16,531 nt of DNA from NCBI GenBank assembly GCA_005888865.1, contig VBCL01000091.1, positions 1 through 16,531 of the forward strand. Direction: 5' to 3'. The position numbers were made by a program, and so were the translations under genes. This stretch comes from Betaproteobacteria bacterium. Lineage in GTDB: Bacteria; Pseudomonadota; Gammaproteobacteria; Burkholderiales; Casimicrobiaceae. The notes beneath the pieces are model-generated. The model was given only the letters and a program-made list of their open reading frames with translations, was not told where the DNA came from and did no database searches. Below, piece after piece: positions 9,851 to 16,531 of this stretch. Numbering within the stretch: position 1 is the stretch's first letter; every line of letters begins with the position of its first letter.

Positions 9851-10573
9851 ATGACCCTCGCACCCGAAACCCTCGAGCGATTGAAGCAAGCGAGCACGGC
9901 GACCCTCACGACTCAGCTTTTCAAGCGCGGCCTGCGCAACGTCTGCGTCCAGAACGTGCGGCGCTTGAGCCATGCCGGCACGAACCTCGTGGGCGAAGCG
10001 TTCACGCTGCGCTACATTCCGGCGCGCGAGGATCTCGATCAGGTTTCCGTGTTCGACAATCCCGAGCACCCGCAACGCAAAGCCATCGAGACCGTCCCGC
10101 CGGGCCAGGTGTTGGTGATGGACTGCCGTGGCGAGACCCGGGCGGCATCCGCGGGCAACATCCTGGTGACGCGTTTGCGCGTTCGCGGCGCAGCCGGCGT
10201 CGTCACCGATGGATGCCTCCGCGACAGCATGGAGATCGCGGCGCAGGATTTTCCGGTCTTCGCGGCGGGCGCGGCGGCGCCGCTCAATCTCGCCTGCCAT
10301 CATGCCGTGGATCTCAATCAGCCGATCGCGTGCGGCGGTGTCGCGGTCTACCCCGGAGACGTGATGGTTGGAGACGGTGAAGGTGTCGTGGTGCTTCCCC
10401 GGCACCTCGCCGATGAAGTCGCGCGCGATGCCGCCGAGCAGGAGCTGCTCGAGATCTTCCTGCTGCAGGAGATCGAACAGGGGCGGTCGCTGCCCGGCAC
10501 GTATCCGCCGAACGCCGAGACGCTCGCGCGCTATCGCGAATGGCGCGCCCGCAGCGACGCGGCGCCGAAGTGA
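9851..10573 (+). CDS. RraA-like / HMG aldolase family protein
   Basis: A 240-residue member of the RraA superfamily, which includes RNase E regulator RraA and 4-hydroxy-4-methyl-2-oxoglutarate (HMG) aldolases that split 4-carboxylated 4-hydroxy-2-oxoacids to pyruvate in aromatic catabolism. Seen in the sequence: the core AGVVTDGCLRDS with Arg124-Asp125, the pair that binds pyruvate and metal in the aldolases, and the C-terminal VYPGDVMVGDGEGVVVLP typical of the family. The aldolase motif D/E-x20-R-D would need an acidic residue at 103, but Asn is there (SAGNILV). This makes aldolase activity uncertain; a related decarboxylase or regulatory role is possible. A helical tail follows (about 184-240), longer than in E. 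coli RraA. The RBS is weak. It is divergent from selD and lies 26 nt before the substrate-binding protein gene, probably in one operon. Confidence 0.82.
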   Translation: MTLAPETLERLKQASTATLTTQLFKRGLRNVCVQNVRRLSHAGTNLVGEAFTLRYIPAREDLDQVSVFDNPEHPQRKAIETVPPGQVLVMDCRGETRAASAGNILVTRLRVRGAAGVVTDGCLRDSMEIAAQDFPVFAAGAAAPLNLACHHAVDLNQPIACGGVAVYPGDVMVGDGEGVVVLPRHLADEVARDAAEQELLEIFLLQEIEQGRSLPGTYPPNAETLARYREWRARSDAAPK

Positions 10574-10585
10574 ACGCGTCGGCAA

Positions 10586-10591
10586 AGGGAG
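10586..10591 (+). promoter_or_regulatory. Ribosome binding site of the substrate-binding protein gene
   Basis: AGGGAG lies 8 nt before ATG 10600. It favours this start over an in-frame codon at 10540, which lies inside the RraA-like gene and would bury the signal peptide. Confidence 0.6.
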
Positions 10592-10599
10592 AGCGAACG

Positions 10600-11598
10600 A
10601 TGAAGCGATGGTTTAGAGCGTTGGGTACGGCGTGCCTGCTTGGGGCGACGGTCCAGACGGCACTCGCCGAGGTCGGCGAGATCCGGATCACGAAGCAGCC
10701 GAGCATCATCTATCTGCCGTTGGTCGTCATGGAGCAGAACAAGCTGGTCGAAAAGCACGCCAGGGCTGCGGGCCTGGGCGAGGTCAAGATGACATGGGTC
10801 ACGCTCACGAGCGGCGGGGCAGCGACCGATGCGCTGCTGTCCGGCAGCGTCGATCTGGTCACGAGCGGCGTATCGAACCTGCTCCTGCTCTGGGATCGCA
10901 CCAACGGGCAGGTGATGGGCGTGACCAGCGTCGGCGGACTGCCGATGCTCCTCGTTACCCGCGATCCGGACGTGAAGACGCTCAAGGACTTCACGCCTAA
11001 GGACAAGATCGCAGTGCCGACGATCAAGGTATCGAGCCAGGCGATCGTCCTCAAGATGGCGATGGAGAAGCTCTATGGCGAGGCCAGTCGCGACAAGCTC
11101 GATCCGATGACCGTCCAACTCGGACACCCGGATGCGATGACCGCGGTGGTCGGCGGCGCGAGCGAGGTCAACAGTCATTTTTCGGCGCCGCCCTATCAGG
11201 CCACGGAGCTCAAAGCGCCGGGCGTTCACCTGGTGCTCGATTCGAGTACCGTGTTCGGGGGCCCCGCAAGCAACGCCGTGGTCTTCGGAACCCGGAAATT
11301 CTGCGACGCCAATCCGAAGACGATCGCCGCGTTCCTGGCGGCGCTGAACGAGGCCAATGAGCTCATCGCCCGCGACCCGGCGGCTGCGGCCCGTATCTAT
11401 CTCGACGCCACCCGGGAGAAGTACGCCGCACAGGATATCGTCGAGATGATCAAGGCACCCAACGTCGTTTACTCCGCGACGCCGAACGGCACCATGGTTT
11501 TCGCCGACTTCATGGCGCGTACCGGCTTGATCAAGACGCGTCCGGCGGGGTGGAAGGACTTCTTCCTGCCGATGGTTCACGGCTTGCCGGGGAGCTGA
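10600..11598 (+). CDS. ABC transporter periplasmic substrate-binding protein (SsuA/NMT1-like)
   Basis: A 332-residue solute-binding protein of the nitrate/sulfonate/taurine (SsuA/THI5) type. A signal peptide is visible: basic MKRWFR, hydrophobic ALGTACLLGATV, and an Ala-x-Ala site TALA at about residue 23. The mature protein starts EVGEIRITKQPS. Family features include PSIIYLPLVVMEQNKLVEKHA in pieces near the mature start, the GAATDALLSGSVDLVTSG segment that lines the ligand site, and a late NPKTIAAFLAALNEANELI segment. There is no lipobox. The start is set by an RBS at 10586-10591. No permease or ATPase gene follows; 346 non-coding nt and an unrelated operon come next. It must either pair with transporter parts encoded elsewhere or serve another role. 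Linkage to the RraA-like gene hints at an organic acid ligand, but the sequence does not identify it. Confidence 0.88.
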   Translation: MKRWFRALGTACLLGATVQTALAEVGEIRITKQPSIIYLPLVVMEQNKLVEKHARAAGLGEVKMTWVTLTSGGAATDALLSGSVDLVTSGVSNLLLLWDRTNGQVMGVTSVGGLPMLLVTRDPDVKTLKDFTPKDKIAVPTIKVSSQAIVLKMAMEKLYGEASRDKLDPMTVQLGHPDAMTAVVGGASEVNSHFSAPPYQATELKAPGVHLVLDSSTVFGGPASNAVVFGTRKFCDANPKTIAAFLAALNEANELIARDPAAAARIYLDATREKYAAQDIVEMIKAPNVVYSATPNGTMVFADFMARTGLIKTRPAGWKDFFLPMVHGLPGS

Positions 11599-11739
11599 GA
11601 GCCCATACTCAACGCCACGCTCCGGCCGGCGCGAAAAGGACACAAGCCACCTGTTATCCGCCAGGGCACGGTTTGTGCTGCGCAGTGCCCGGTTGTTTCG
11701 CTCGGCACGCGTTCGGGTTGGTAGCCGCGCCGACCATGA

Positions 11740-11762
11740 ACATTCGGCAACCTGGCGAATGT
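11740..11762. repeat. Inverted repeat, possible operator or weak terminator
   Basis: Perfect 7-bp arms ACATTCG (11740-11746) and CGAATGT (11756-11762) with a 9-nt loop and no T-run. It sits about 50 nt upstream of the candidate operon promoter, so an operator is as likely as a transcript-end hairpin. It could also be chance. Confidence 0.3.
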
Positions 11763-11810
11763 CAAGCTATCGGCGCAGCATCGCGGCGCTAATGTTTGAA
11801 AGCAAAGGAC

Positions 11811-11839
11811 TTTTCAGGAAGGCGCCGCTGGCGTAGCAT
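11811..11839 (+). promoter_or_regulatory. Candidate sigma-70 promoter of the 2-oxoacid oxidoreductase operon
   Basis: TTTTCA (11811-11816, 4 of 6) and TAGCAT (11834-11839, 4 of 6) with an ideal 17-bp spacer. It predicts a leader of about 100 nt before the TTG at 11945. The match is weak and was made by eye. Confidence 0.33.
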
Positions 11840-11935
11840 ATTGGCACTTTTTGGATGCCTTTCCGATCGAGTGGCTCGCGCAGCTAAACGCCCGGTGGGG
11901 CGGTCAAACACCAAGTGACCGGCAGCGTCCAATAC

Positions 11936-11942
11936 GGAGGAG
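11936..11942 (+). promoter_or_regulatory. Strong RBS setting the TTG start of the FAD/ferredoxin subunit
   Basis: GGAGGAG, with its GGAGG core 4 nt before TTG 11945. An upstream in-frame GTG at 11915 has no RBS, and translating from it would place this site inside the gene. The N-terminus from TTG (M-K-Q-T-D-I-S-D-P) fits the family start. Confidence 0.6.
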
Positions 11943-11944
11943 AT

Positions 11945-13816
11945 TTGAAGCAAACCGATATTTCCGATCCCGCCTACTTCCACAAGGTCGTCGATTGTCA
12001 GTGGGCGTGTCCCGCCCATACTCCCGTTCCTGAATACATCCGGTTGATCGCTGCCGGGCGTTTCGATGACGCCTATATGATCAACTGGAAGTCGAACGTG
12101 TTCCCCGGCATCCTCGGCCGGACTTGCGATCGCCCGTGCGAGCCGGCCTGCCGCCGCGGCCGAGTGGAGGCAGGGGCTCCGGACGGAACCGCCGCAGCGA
12201 AGGCCCCCGAGCCGGTGGCGATCTGCCGCTTGAAGCGCGTCGCCGCGGATCACAAGGCCGACATCCGCCATCGCCTGCCCAAGCGCGCCGCGCGAAAGAA
12301 CGGCAAGCGCATCGCGCTCATCGGCGCCGGGCCCGCGTCGCTGACCGTGGCGCGCGACCTCGTCCCGCTCGGATACGAATGTGTGATCTACGACGGCGAC
12401 ACGCAGGCCGGCGGGATGATCCGCAGCCAGATTCCCAAGTTCCGTCTGCCCGAGTCGGTCATCGACGAGGAGGTCGGCTACATCCTCGATCTCGGCGCCG
12501 AATTTCACGGCGGCACGCGCATCGACAGCCTGAAAGGGCTTCTTCAGGGCAACGGCAGCACCTACGACGCGATCTTCGTCGGCAGCGGCGCGCCGCGAGG
12601 TCGCGATCTCGACCTGCCCGGGCGCAAGGAAGCGGCGAAGAATATCCATATCGGCATCGACTGGCTCGCCAGCGTTTCATTCGGCCACATCGACAAGATC
12701 GGCAAGCGTGTGATCGTGCTCGGCGGCGGCAACACTGCCATGGATTGCTGTCGCAGCTCGAGGCGGCTGGGCGGCGAGGATGTGAAGGTCATCGTGCGCT
12801 CCGGGTTCGACGAGATGAAGGCCTCGCCGTGGGAGAAGGAAGACGCGATGCACGAGGGCATCCCGATCATCAACTATCACGTACCCAAGGCTTTCATCCA
12901 CGAATACGGCAAGCTCACCGGAATGCTCTTCGAGAAGGTCGCGGCGAAGCATGACGAGCACGGGCAGCGTCAGCTCGTGCCTACCGGCGAGCCCGACGTT
13001 CACTTCCCGTGCGACGACGTGCTGATCGCGGTCGGGCAGCAGAACGCGTTTCCCTGGATCGAACGCGACGCCGGCGTCGAATTCGACAGGCACGGGATGC
13101 CGATCCTCGACAAGAGCACGTTCCAATCCACGCATCCGCGGGTGTTCTTCGGCGGCGACTCGGCGTTCGGCCCGAAAAACATCATCTGGGCCGTCGCCCA
13201 TGGGCATGAGGCCGCGATCTCGATCGATGCTTTCTGCCGCGACGAAGACCTCACCAAGCGGCCGCCGCCGCTCTTCAATCTGCTGTCGCAGAAGATGGGC
13301 ATCCACGAGTGGAGCTACGACAACGACGTCACCAACGATGCGCGCTTCCGGGTACCGCTCAAGGACAAGGTCATCGCGCTCAAGAACATCAAGATGGAAG
13401 TCGAGCTGGGCTTCGACGCCGCGCAGGCGTACGCCGAGGCGCAGCGCTGCCTCAACTGCGACGTGCAGACGGTATTCGCGCCGAAGCTCTGCATCGAGTG
13501 CGACGCCTGCGTCGACATCTGCCCCATGGACTGCATTACCTTCACCGCGGACGGCGAGGAGCAGGATCTGCGCGGGAGGCTGAATGCGCCGTCGCGTAAT
13601 CCGACGCAGGACCTGTACGTTGCGGGCGGCCTCAAGACGGGTCGGATCATGGCCAAGGACGAGGATGTGTGCCTGCATTGCGGGCTGTGCGCCGAGCGCT
13701 GTCCGACCGGTGCCTGGGACATGCAGAAATTCTTCTTCGAGCCGGCGCAGGCGCGCGATTGCCACCGGCATCGCCCGGCGGCGCCGCGCGCCGCTCTCAG
13801 GGATGCGGCGGAATGA
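11945..13816 (+). CDS. FAD-dependent NAD(P) oxidoreductase with C-terminal 2x[4Fe-4S] ferredoxin domain (KorC-like)
   Basis: Likely the electron-output subunit passing electrons from the 2-oxoacid oxidoreductase to NAD(P)+, or the reverse. 623 residues. The N-terminal GltD/DPYD-type Fe-S region (1-110) has Cys18, Cys22, Cys61, Cys65, Cys69 and Cys94. The FAD Rossmann fold starts at IALIGAGPAS (123-132). The NAD(P) fold has VIVLGGGNTAMDC (256-268). A further FAD motif is FFGGDSAFGP (401-410). The C-terminus holds two ferredoxin clusters: Cys516/519/522/526 and Cys576/579/582/586, joined by a linker of about 50 residues. Its stop overlaps the next ATG as ATGA, so the cistrons are coupled. The gene order and sizes resemble the three-subunit 2-oxoglutarate:NADP+ oxidoreductase reported from Azoarcus evansii. 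The preference for NADP over NAD is inferred, not seen. The start codon is TTG. Confidence 0.9.
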   Translation: MKQTDISDPAYFHKVVDCQWACPAHTPVPEYIRLIAAGRFDDAYMINWKSNVFPGILGRTCDRPCEPACRRGRVEAGAPDGTAAAKAPEPVAICRLKRVAADHKADIRHRLPKRAARKNGKRIALIGAGPASLTVARDLVPLGYECVIYDGDTQAGGMIRSQIPKFRLPESVIDEEVGYILDLGAEFHGGTRIDSLKGLLQGNGSTYDAIFVGSGAPRGRDLDLPGRKEAAKNIHIGIDWLASVSFGHIDKIGKRVIVLGGGNTAMDCCRSSRRLGGEDVKVIVRSGFDEMKASPWEKEDAMHEGIPIINYHVPKAFIHEYGKLTGMLFEKVAAKHDEHGQRQLVPTGEPDVHFPCDDVLIAVGQQNAFPWIERDAGVEFDRHGMPILDKSTFQSTHPRVFFGGDSAFGPKNIIWAVAHGHEAAISIDAFCRDEDLTKRPPPLFNLLSQKMGIHEWSYDNDVTNDARFRVPLKDKVIALKNIKMEVELGFDAAQAYAEAQRCLNCDVQTVFAPKLCIECDACVDICPMDCITFTADGEEQDLRGRLNAPSRNPTQDLYVAGGLKTGRIMAKDEDVCLHCGLCAERCPTGAWDMQKFFFEPAQARDCHRHRPAAPRAALRDAAE

Positions 13817-15663
13817 AGCACACCGTTACACCGATCCAGCGCGTCAACGATTTCGTCGTCAAGTTCGCCAACGTCAACGGCTCGGGGTCGGCATCGGCGA
13901 ATCTGCTGTTCGCCAAATCGATCCTGCGCATGGGCGTTCCCGTCGCGCCGCGCAATATCTTCCCTTCGAACATCCAGGGGCTGCCGACGTGGTTCGAGGT
14001 GCGCGTCAACGAGGCGGGATGGCGCGGTCGCCGCGGTGGCGTCGATCTGATGGTGGCGATGAATCCGCAGACCTGGGACCAGGACATCAAGGAGATCGAG
14101 CCGGGCGGCTATCTTTTCTACGACTCGAGCAAGGCGCTGCCGCCGTCGAAGTTCCGCGACGATATCGTCGTCATCGGCATGCCGCTGACCGAGATCTGCA
14201 ACCGGGAATACAGCGATCCGCGCCAGCGCCAGCTGTTCAAGAACATCATTTACGTCGGTGCGCTCTCCGCGCTGCTCGAGATCGAGCCGGAGGCCATCGC
14301 CGAGCTGATCGGCGAGCTGTACAAGGGCAAGGAGGCGCTGCTCAAGCCCAATGTGCAGGCGATGAATATGGGCCGAACCTACGCAACCAACGAGCTCGAC
14401 TGGCCGTTGGGCATCCGCGTTCAGCGCGCGAATGCCGTCGGTGAGAAGATTTTCATCGAAGGCAACAGCGCCGCGGCGCTGGGTTGCGTCTATGGTGGCG
14501 CGACGGTCGCGGCGTGGTACCCGATCACGCCGTCGTCGTCGCTCGCCGAAGCCTTTGCCAAACACTGCAAGCGGTTCCGTACCGATCCCGCGACCGGCAA
14601 GGCGCGCTATGCGATCGTCCAGGCCGAGGACGAGCTGGCCTCGATCGGCATCGTCATCGGCGCGGGCTGGAACGGATCGCGCGCCTTTACCTGTACCTCG
14701 GGCCCGGGCATCTCGCTGATGCAGGAGTTCATCGGGCTTGCATACTTCGCCGAGATCCCCACCGTGCTCTTCGACATCCAGCGGGGGAGCCCGTCGACGG
14801 GCATGCCGACCCGCACGCAGCAGGCGGATCTCGTCTCCTGCGCCTACGCCTCGCATGGCGATACCAAGCACGTCCTGATCTTTCCCGAGGATCCGAAGGA
14901 GGCGTTCGAGTTCGCGGCGCTGTCGTTCGATCTCGCCGAACGTCTGCAGACGCCGATCTTCGTGATGATGGACCTCGACATCGGCATGCAGGACTGGCTG
15001 TGCGAGCCGCTTGCCTGGGACGAGTCGCGACGGTTCGACCGCGGCAAAGTGATGGGCTACGCCGACCTGGAAGCCGGCAAGGATTTCGGCCGCTACCTCG
15101 ACGTCGACGGTGACGGGATCCCGTACCGGACATATCCGGGGACGCATCCGAACCGCGGCGCGTTCTTCACCCGCGGCACGACCAAGGATCGGTACGCTCG
15201 CTATTCGGAGGACGGCGCGACGTACGTCGACAACATGGAGCGCCTGCTGCGCAAGTTCGAGACGGCGAAAAAATACGTTCCCATGCCCGTGCGCAAGAGC
15301 GCCGCTCAGCCCACGCGCGTCGGCGCGATCTACTTCGGCTCGACCGGGGCGGCGATGGAGGAAGCGCTCGCCACGTTGGCCGGACAAGGGATCCATCTGG
15401 ACACGCTGCGCATCCGCGCATTCCCGTTCCACGACGAGATCGCAGATTTCATCGCCGATCACGACCAGGTGTTCGTCATCGAGCAGAATCGCGACGCGCA
15501 GATGCGCATGCTGCTGGTCAACGAGATGCCCGTCGATCCGGCCAAGCTGCTGTCCGTGCTGCACTACGATGGAACGCCGATCACTGCACGCTTCATCCTG
15601 GGCGAGATCGCCGAGAAGCTCGCCATGTTCAACGTCACACCGCTGCGGAAGGTTGCGCCTTGA
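13813..15663 (+). CDS. korA: 2-oxoacid:acceptor oxidoreductase, fused gamma-alpha subunit (KorA-like)
   Basis: Part of a CoA-dependent enzyme that oxidatively decarboxylates a 2-oxoacid, probably 2-oxoglutarate, to acyl-CoA. The 616 residues hold a gamma domain (about 10-195, with NGSGSASANLLFAKSI and RNIFPSNIQGLPTWFEVRV) fused to the alpha pyrimidine-binding domain (about 205-430, with YPITPSSSLAE at 236-246, TSGPGISLMQE at 295-305 and RGSPSTGMPTRTQQADL at 324-340). A C-terminal domain III follows. This fused layout is typical of KorA-type subunits. ATG 13813 overlaps the upstream TGA by 4 nt, and the stop overlaps the TTG of the beta gene. The exact 2-oxoacid cannot be read from sequence alone; indolepyruvate, pyruvate or branched-chain acids are alternatives, but the accompanying NAD(P) module favours a KOR. 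Confidence 0.92.
   Translation: MKHTVTPIQRVNDFVVKFANVNGSGSASANLLFAKSILRMGVPVAPRNIFPSNIQGLPTWFEVRVNEAGWRGRRGGVDLMVAMNPQTWDQDIKEIEPGGYLFYDSSKALPPSKFRDDIVVIGMPLTEICNREYSDPRQRQLFKNIIYVGALSALLEIEPEAIAELIGELYKGKEALLKPNVQAMNMGRTYATNELDWPLGIRVQRANAVGEKIFIEGNSAAALGCVYGGATVAAWYPITPSSSLAEAFAKHCKRFRTDPATGKARYAIVQAEDELASIGIVIGAGWNGSRAFTCTSGPGISLMQEFIGLAYFAEIPTVLFDIQRGSPSTGMPTRTQQADLVSCAYASHGDTKHVLIFPEDPKEAFEFAALSFDLAERLQTPIFVMMDLDIGMQDWLCEPLAWDESRRFDRGKVMGYADLEAGKDFGRYLDVDGDGIPYRTYPGTHPNRGAFFTRGTTKDRYARYSEDGATYVDNMERLLRKFETAKKYVPMPVRKSAAQPTRVGAIYFGSTGAAMEEALATLAGQGIHLDTLRIRAFPFHDEIADFIADHDQVFVIEQNRDAQMRMLLVNEMPVDPAKLLSVLHYDGTPITARFILGEIAEKLAMFNVTPLRKVAP
15647..15652 (+). promoter_or_regulatory. RBS supporting the TTG start of the beta subunit
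   Basis: GGAAGG inside the end of korA, 7 nt before TTG 15660. The next in-frame start-like codons lie too close to the conserved CAGCGHDS motif, so the TTG is the best choice. Confidence 0.55.
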
Positions 15664-16531
15664 CCTACCTTGCCAAACCCCGCCTGCATCACCCCGAGCT
15701 GCCGAAGAACAAGCTCGGCTTCACACACCGCGACTACGAAGGCACCGTGTCGACGCTGTGCGCCGGCTGCGGGCACGACTCGATCTCGGGCGCGATCATC
15801 CAGGCGTTCTTCGACCTGGACATACCGCCGCACCGCGTCGCCAAGCTGTCTGGGATCGGTTGCTCGTCGAAGACGCCGACCTATTTTCTCGGCAATTCGC
15901 ACGGTTTCAACAGCGTGCACGGCCGGATGCCCTCGGTGCTGACCGGCGCCAATCTCGCCAATCGTGACCTGATCTATCTCGGCGTGTCCGGCGACGGCGA
16001 CTCCGCGTCGATCGGACTCGGCCAGTTCGCGCACGCCATGCGTCGCGGCGTGAATATGGTCTACATCGTCGAGAACAATGGCGTCTACGGACTCACCAAG
16101 GGACAGTTCTCCGCCACCGCCGACAAGGGTTCCAAGGCCAAGCGCGGTGCGGTCAACAACGAAGAGGCGATCGACCTGGTCATGCTGGCGCTGCAGCTCG
16201 GCGCGAGCTTCGTCGCCCGGAGCTTCTCCGGCGACAAGGAGCAACTCGTTCCCCTGATTCGCGCCGCGGTGGCCCATCAAGGTGCGGCGTTCATCGACGT
16301 CATCAGCCCCTGCGTCGCTTTCAATAATCACGCCGGATCGACCAAGAGCTACGATTTCGTGCGCGAGCATAACGACGCCGTGAACCGGCTCGACTTCATG
16401 CCGACGCGGAGCGAAATTACCACCGACTATGCGCCTGGAACCGTTCGCGAGGTCGTGCAGCACGATGGGAGTGTCCTGCGCCTGCGCAAGCTCCACGCGG
16501 ACTATGATCCAGGCGCCAAGCTCGTCGCGAT
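15660..16531 (+). CDS. korB: 2-oxoacid:acceptor oxidoreductase beta subunit (KorB-like), 3' end outside window
   Basis: The TPP- and [4Fe-4S]-binding subunit that partners the gamma-alpha chain. 290 codons are visible. Seen in the sequence: CAGCGHDS with Cys34 and Cys37, Cys68 (GIGCSSKTP) and Cys218 (SPCVAFNNH). These four match the spacing of the cluster ligands in this family. The TPP site is GDGDSASIG (111-119) followed by ENNGVYGLTKGQ (138-149). The reading frame is open to the window end, and most of the family length of about 340 residues is present. The TTG start overlaps the korA TGA as TTGA and has a good RBS. No frameshift or missing catalytic residue was found. Confidence 0.93.
   Translation, partial: MTYLAKPRLHHPELPKNKLGFTHRDYEGTVSTLCAGCGHDSISGAIIQAFFDLDIPPHRVAKLSGIGCSSKTPTYFLGNSHGFNSVHGRMPSVLTGANLANRDLIYLGVSGDGDSASIGLGQFAHAMRRGVNMVYIVENNGVYGLTKGQFSATADKGSKAKRGAVNNEEAIDLVMLALQLGASFVARSFSGDKEQLVPLIRAAVAHQGAAFIDVISPCVAFNNHAGSTKSYDFVREHNDAVNRLDFMPTRSEITTDYAPGTVREVVQHDGSVLRLRKLHADYDPGAKLVA

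Larger units (their letters stand above)
11599..11944 (+). other. Non-coding region between the substrate-binding protein gene and the oxidoreductase operon
   Basis: 346 nt without a convincing gene. It holds a 6-bp inverted repeat GGGCAC/GTGCCC (11664-11669 and 11685-11690) with a 15-nt gap, a 7-bp inverted repeat at 11740-11762, a candidate promoter at 11811-11839, and a leader of roughly 100 nt ending in a strong RBS. Open frames here lack an RBS or family-like sequence. Confidence 0.6.

Noticed and set aside
11841..11857. A possible sigma-54 promoter (TGGCAC followed by TGCC)
   Set aside because: The GG and GC dinucleotides are 12 nt apart instead of the required 10, so the -24/-12 geometry fails.
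11915..11944. GTG at 11915 as start of the FAD/ferredoxin subunit
   Set aside because: It has no RBS, and the strong GGAGGAG would fall inside the coding region. The N-terminus from TTG 11945 fits the family better.
13315..15564. A 749-codon open frame on the minus strand opposite the oxidoreductase genes
   Set aside because: Same antisense effect; the plus strand encodes clear gamma-alpha subunit and ferredoxin motifs here.

Overview
The window is GC-rich, densely coding DNA with strong third-position GC bias. This shows as long open frames antisense to nearly every real gene. The gene content (osmoregulated periplasmic glucan genes mdoG/mdoH, oligopeptidase B, proteobacterial-type egtB, selD, and an NADP-module/KorA/KorB cluster of the kind known from aromatic-degrading Betaproteobacteria) points to a proteobacterium, most likely a betaproteobacterium. 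That placement is inference from gene families, not from a marker gene. No tRNA, rRNA, IS element, CRISPR array or phage gene was seen.

Layout. Positions 1-9756 form a block transcribed leftward. Read in transcription order it is: selD (selenophosphate synthetase, broken by a frameshift near 9150), egtB (ergothioneine-type sulfoxide synthase), mdoG and mdoH (periplasmic glucan synthesis), a hairpin, ptrB (oligopeptidase B), and a low-specificity L-threonine aldolase cut by the window start. egtB and mdoG overlap by 4 nt (GTGA), and mdoG and mdoH are 24 nt apart, so egtB-mdoG-mdoH look co-translated. From 9851 the genes run rightward: an RraA/HMG-aldolase-like protein and a periplasmic substrate-binding protein of the SsuA/NMT1 type without a visible permease or ATPase. 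After a 346-nt non-coding stretch comes a three-gene operon. It holds an FAD/NAD(P) oxidoreductase fused to ferredoxin domains, a fused gamma-alpha 2-oxoacid oxidoreductase subunit, and the TPP-binding beta subunit cut by the window end.

How the genes work together. mdoG/mdoH make and process periplasmic beta-glucans. The last operon looks like a complete NAD(P)-linked 2-oxoacid (probably 2-oxoglutarate) oxidoreductase, in which electrons from oxidative decarboxylation pass through Fe-S clusters and FAD to NAD(P). Its three cistrons overlap by 4 nt (ATGA and TTGA), and two of them start with TTG.

Points most worth a second look: the selD frameshift, which resembles an 8-nt deletion between short repeats; the selD-egtB adjacency, which recalls selenium/ergothioneine-type chemistry but lacks both egtD and a selenosugar synthase here; egtB translationally coupled to mdoG; the fused NADP-module KOR operon; a changed S1 subsite in oligopeptidase B; and a lost acidic metal-site residue in the RraA-like protein.
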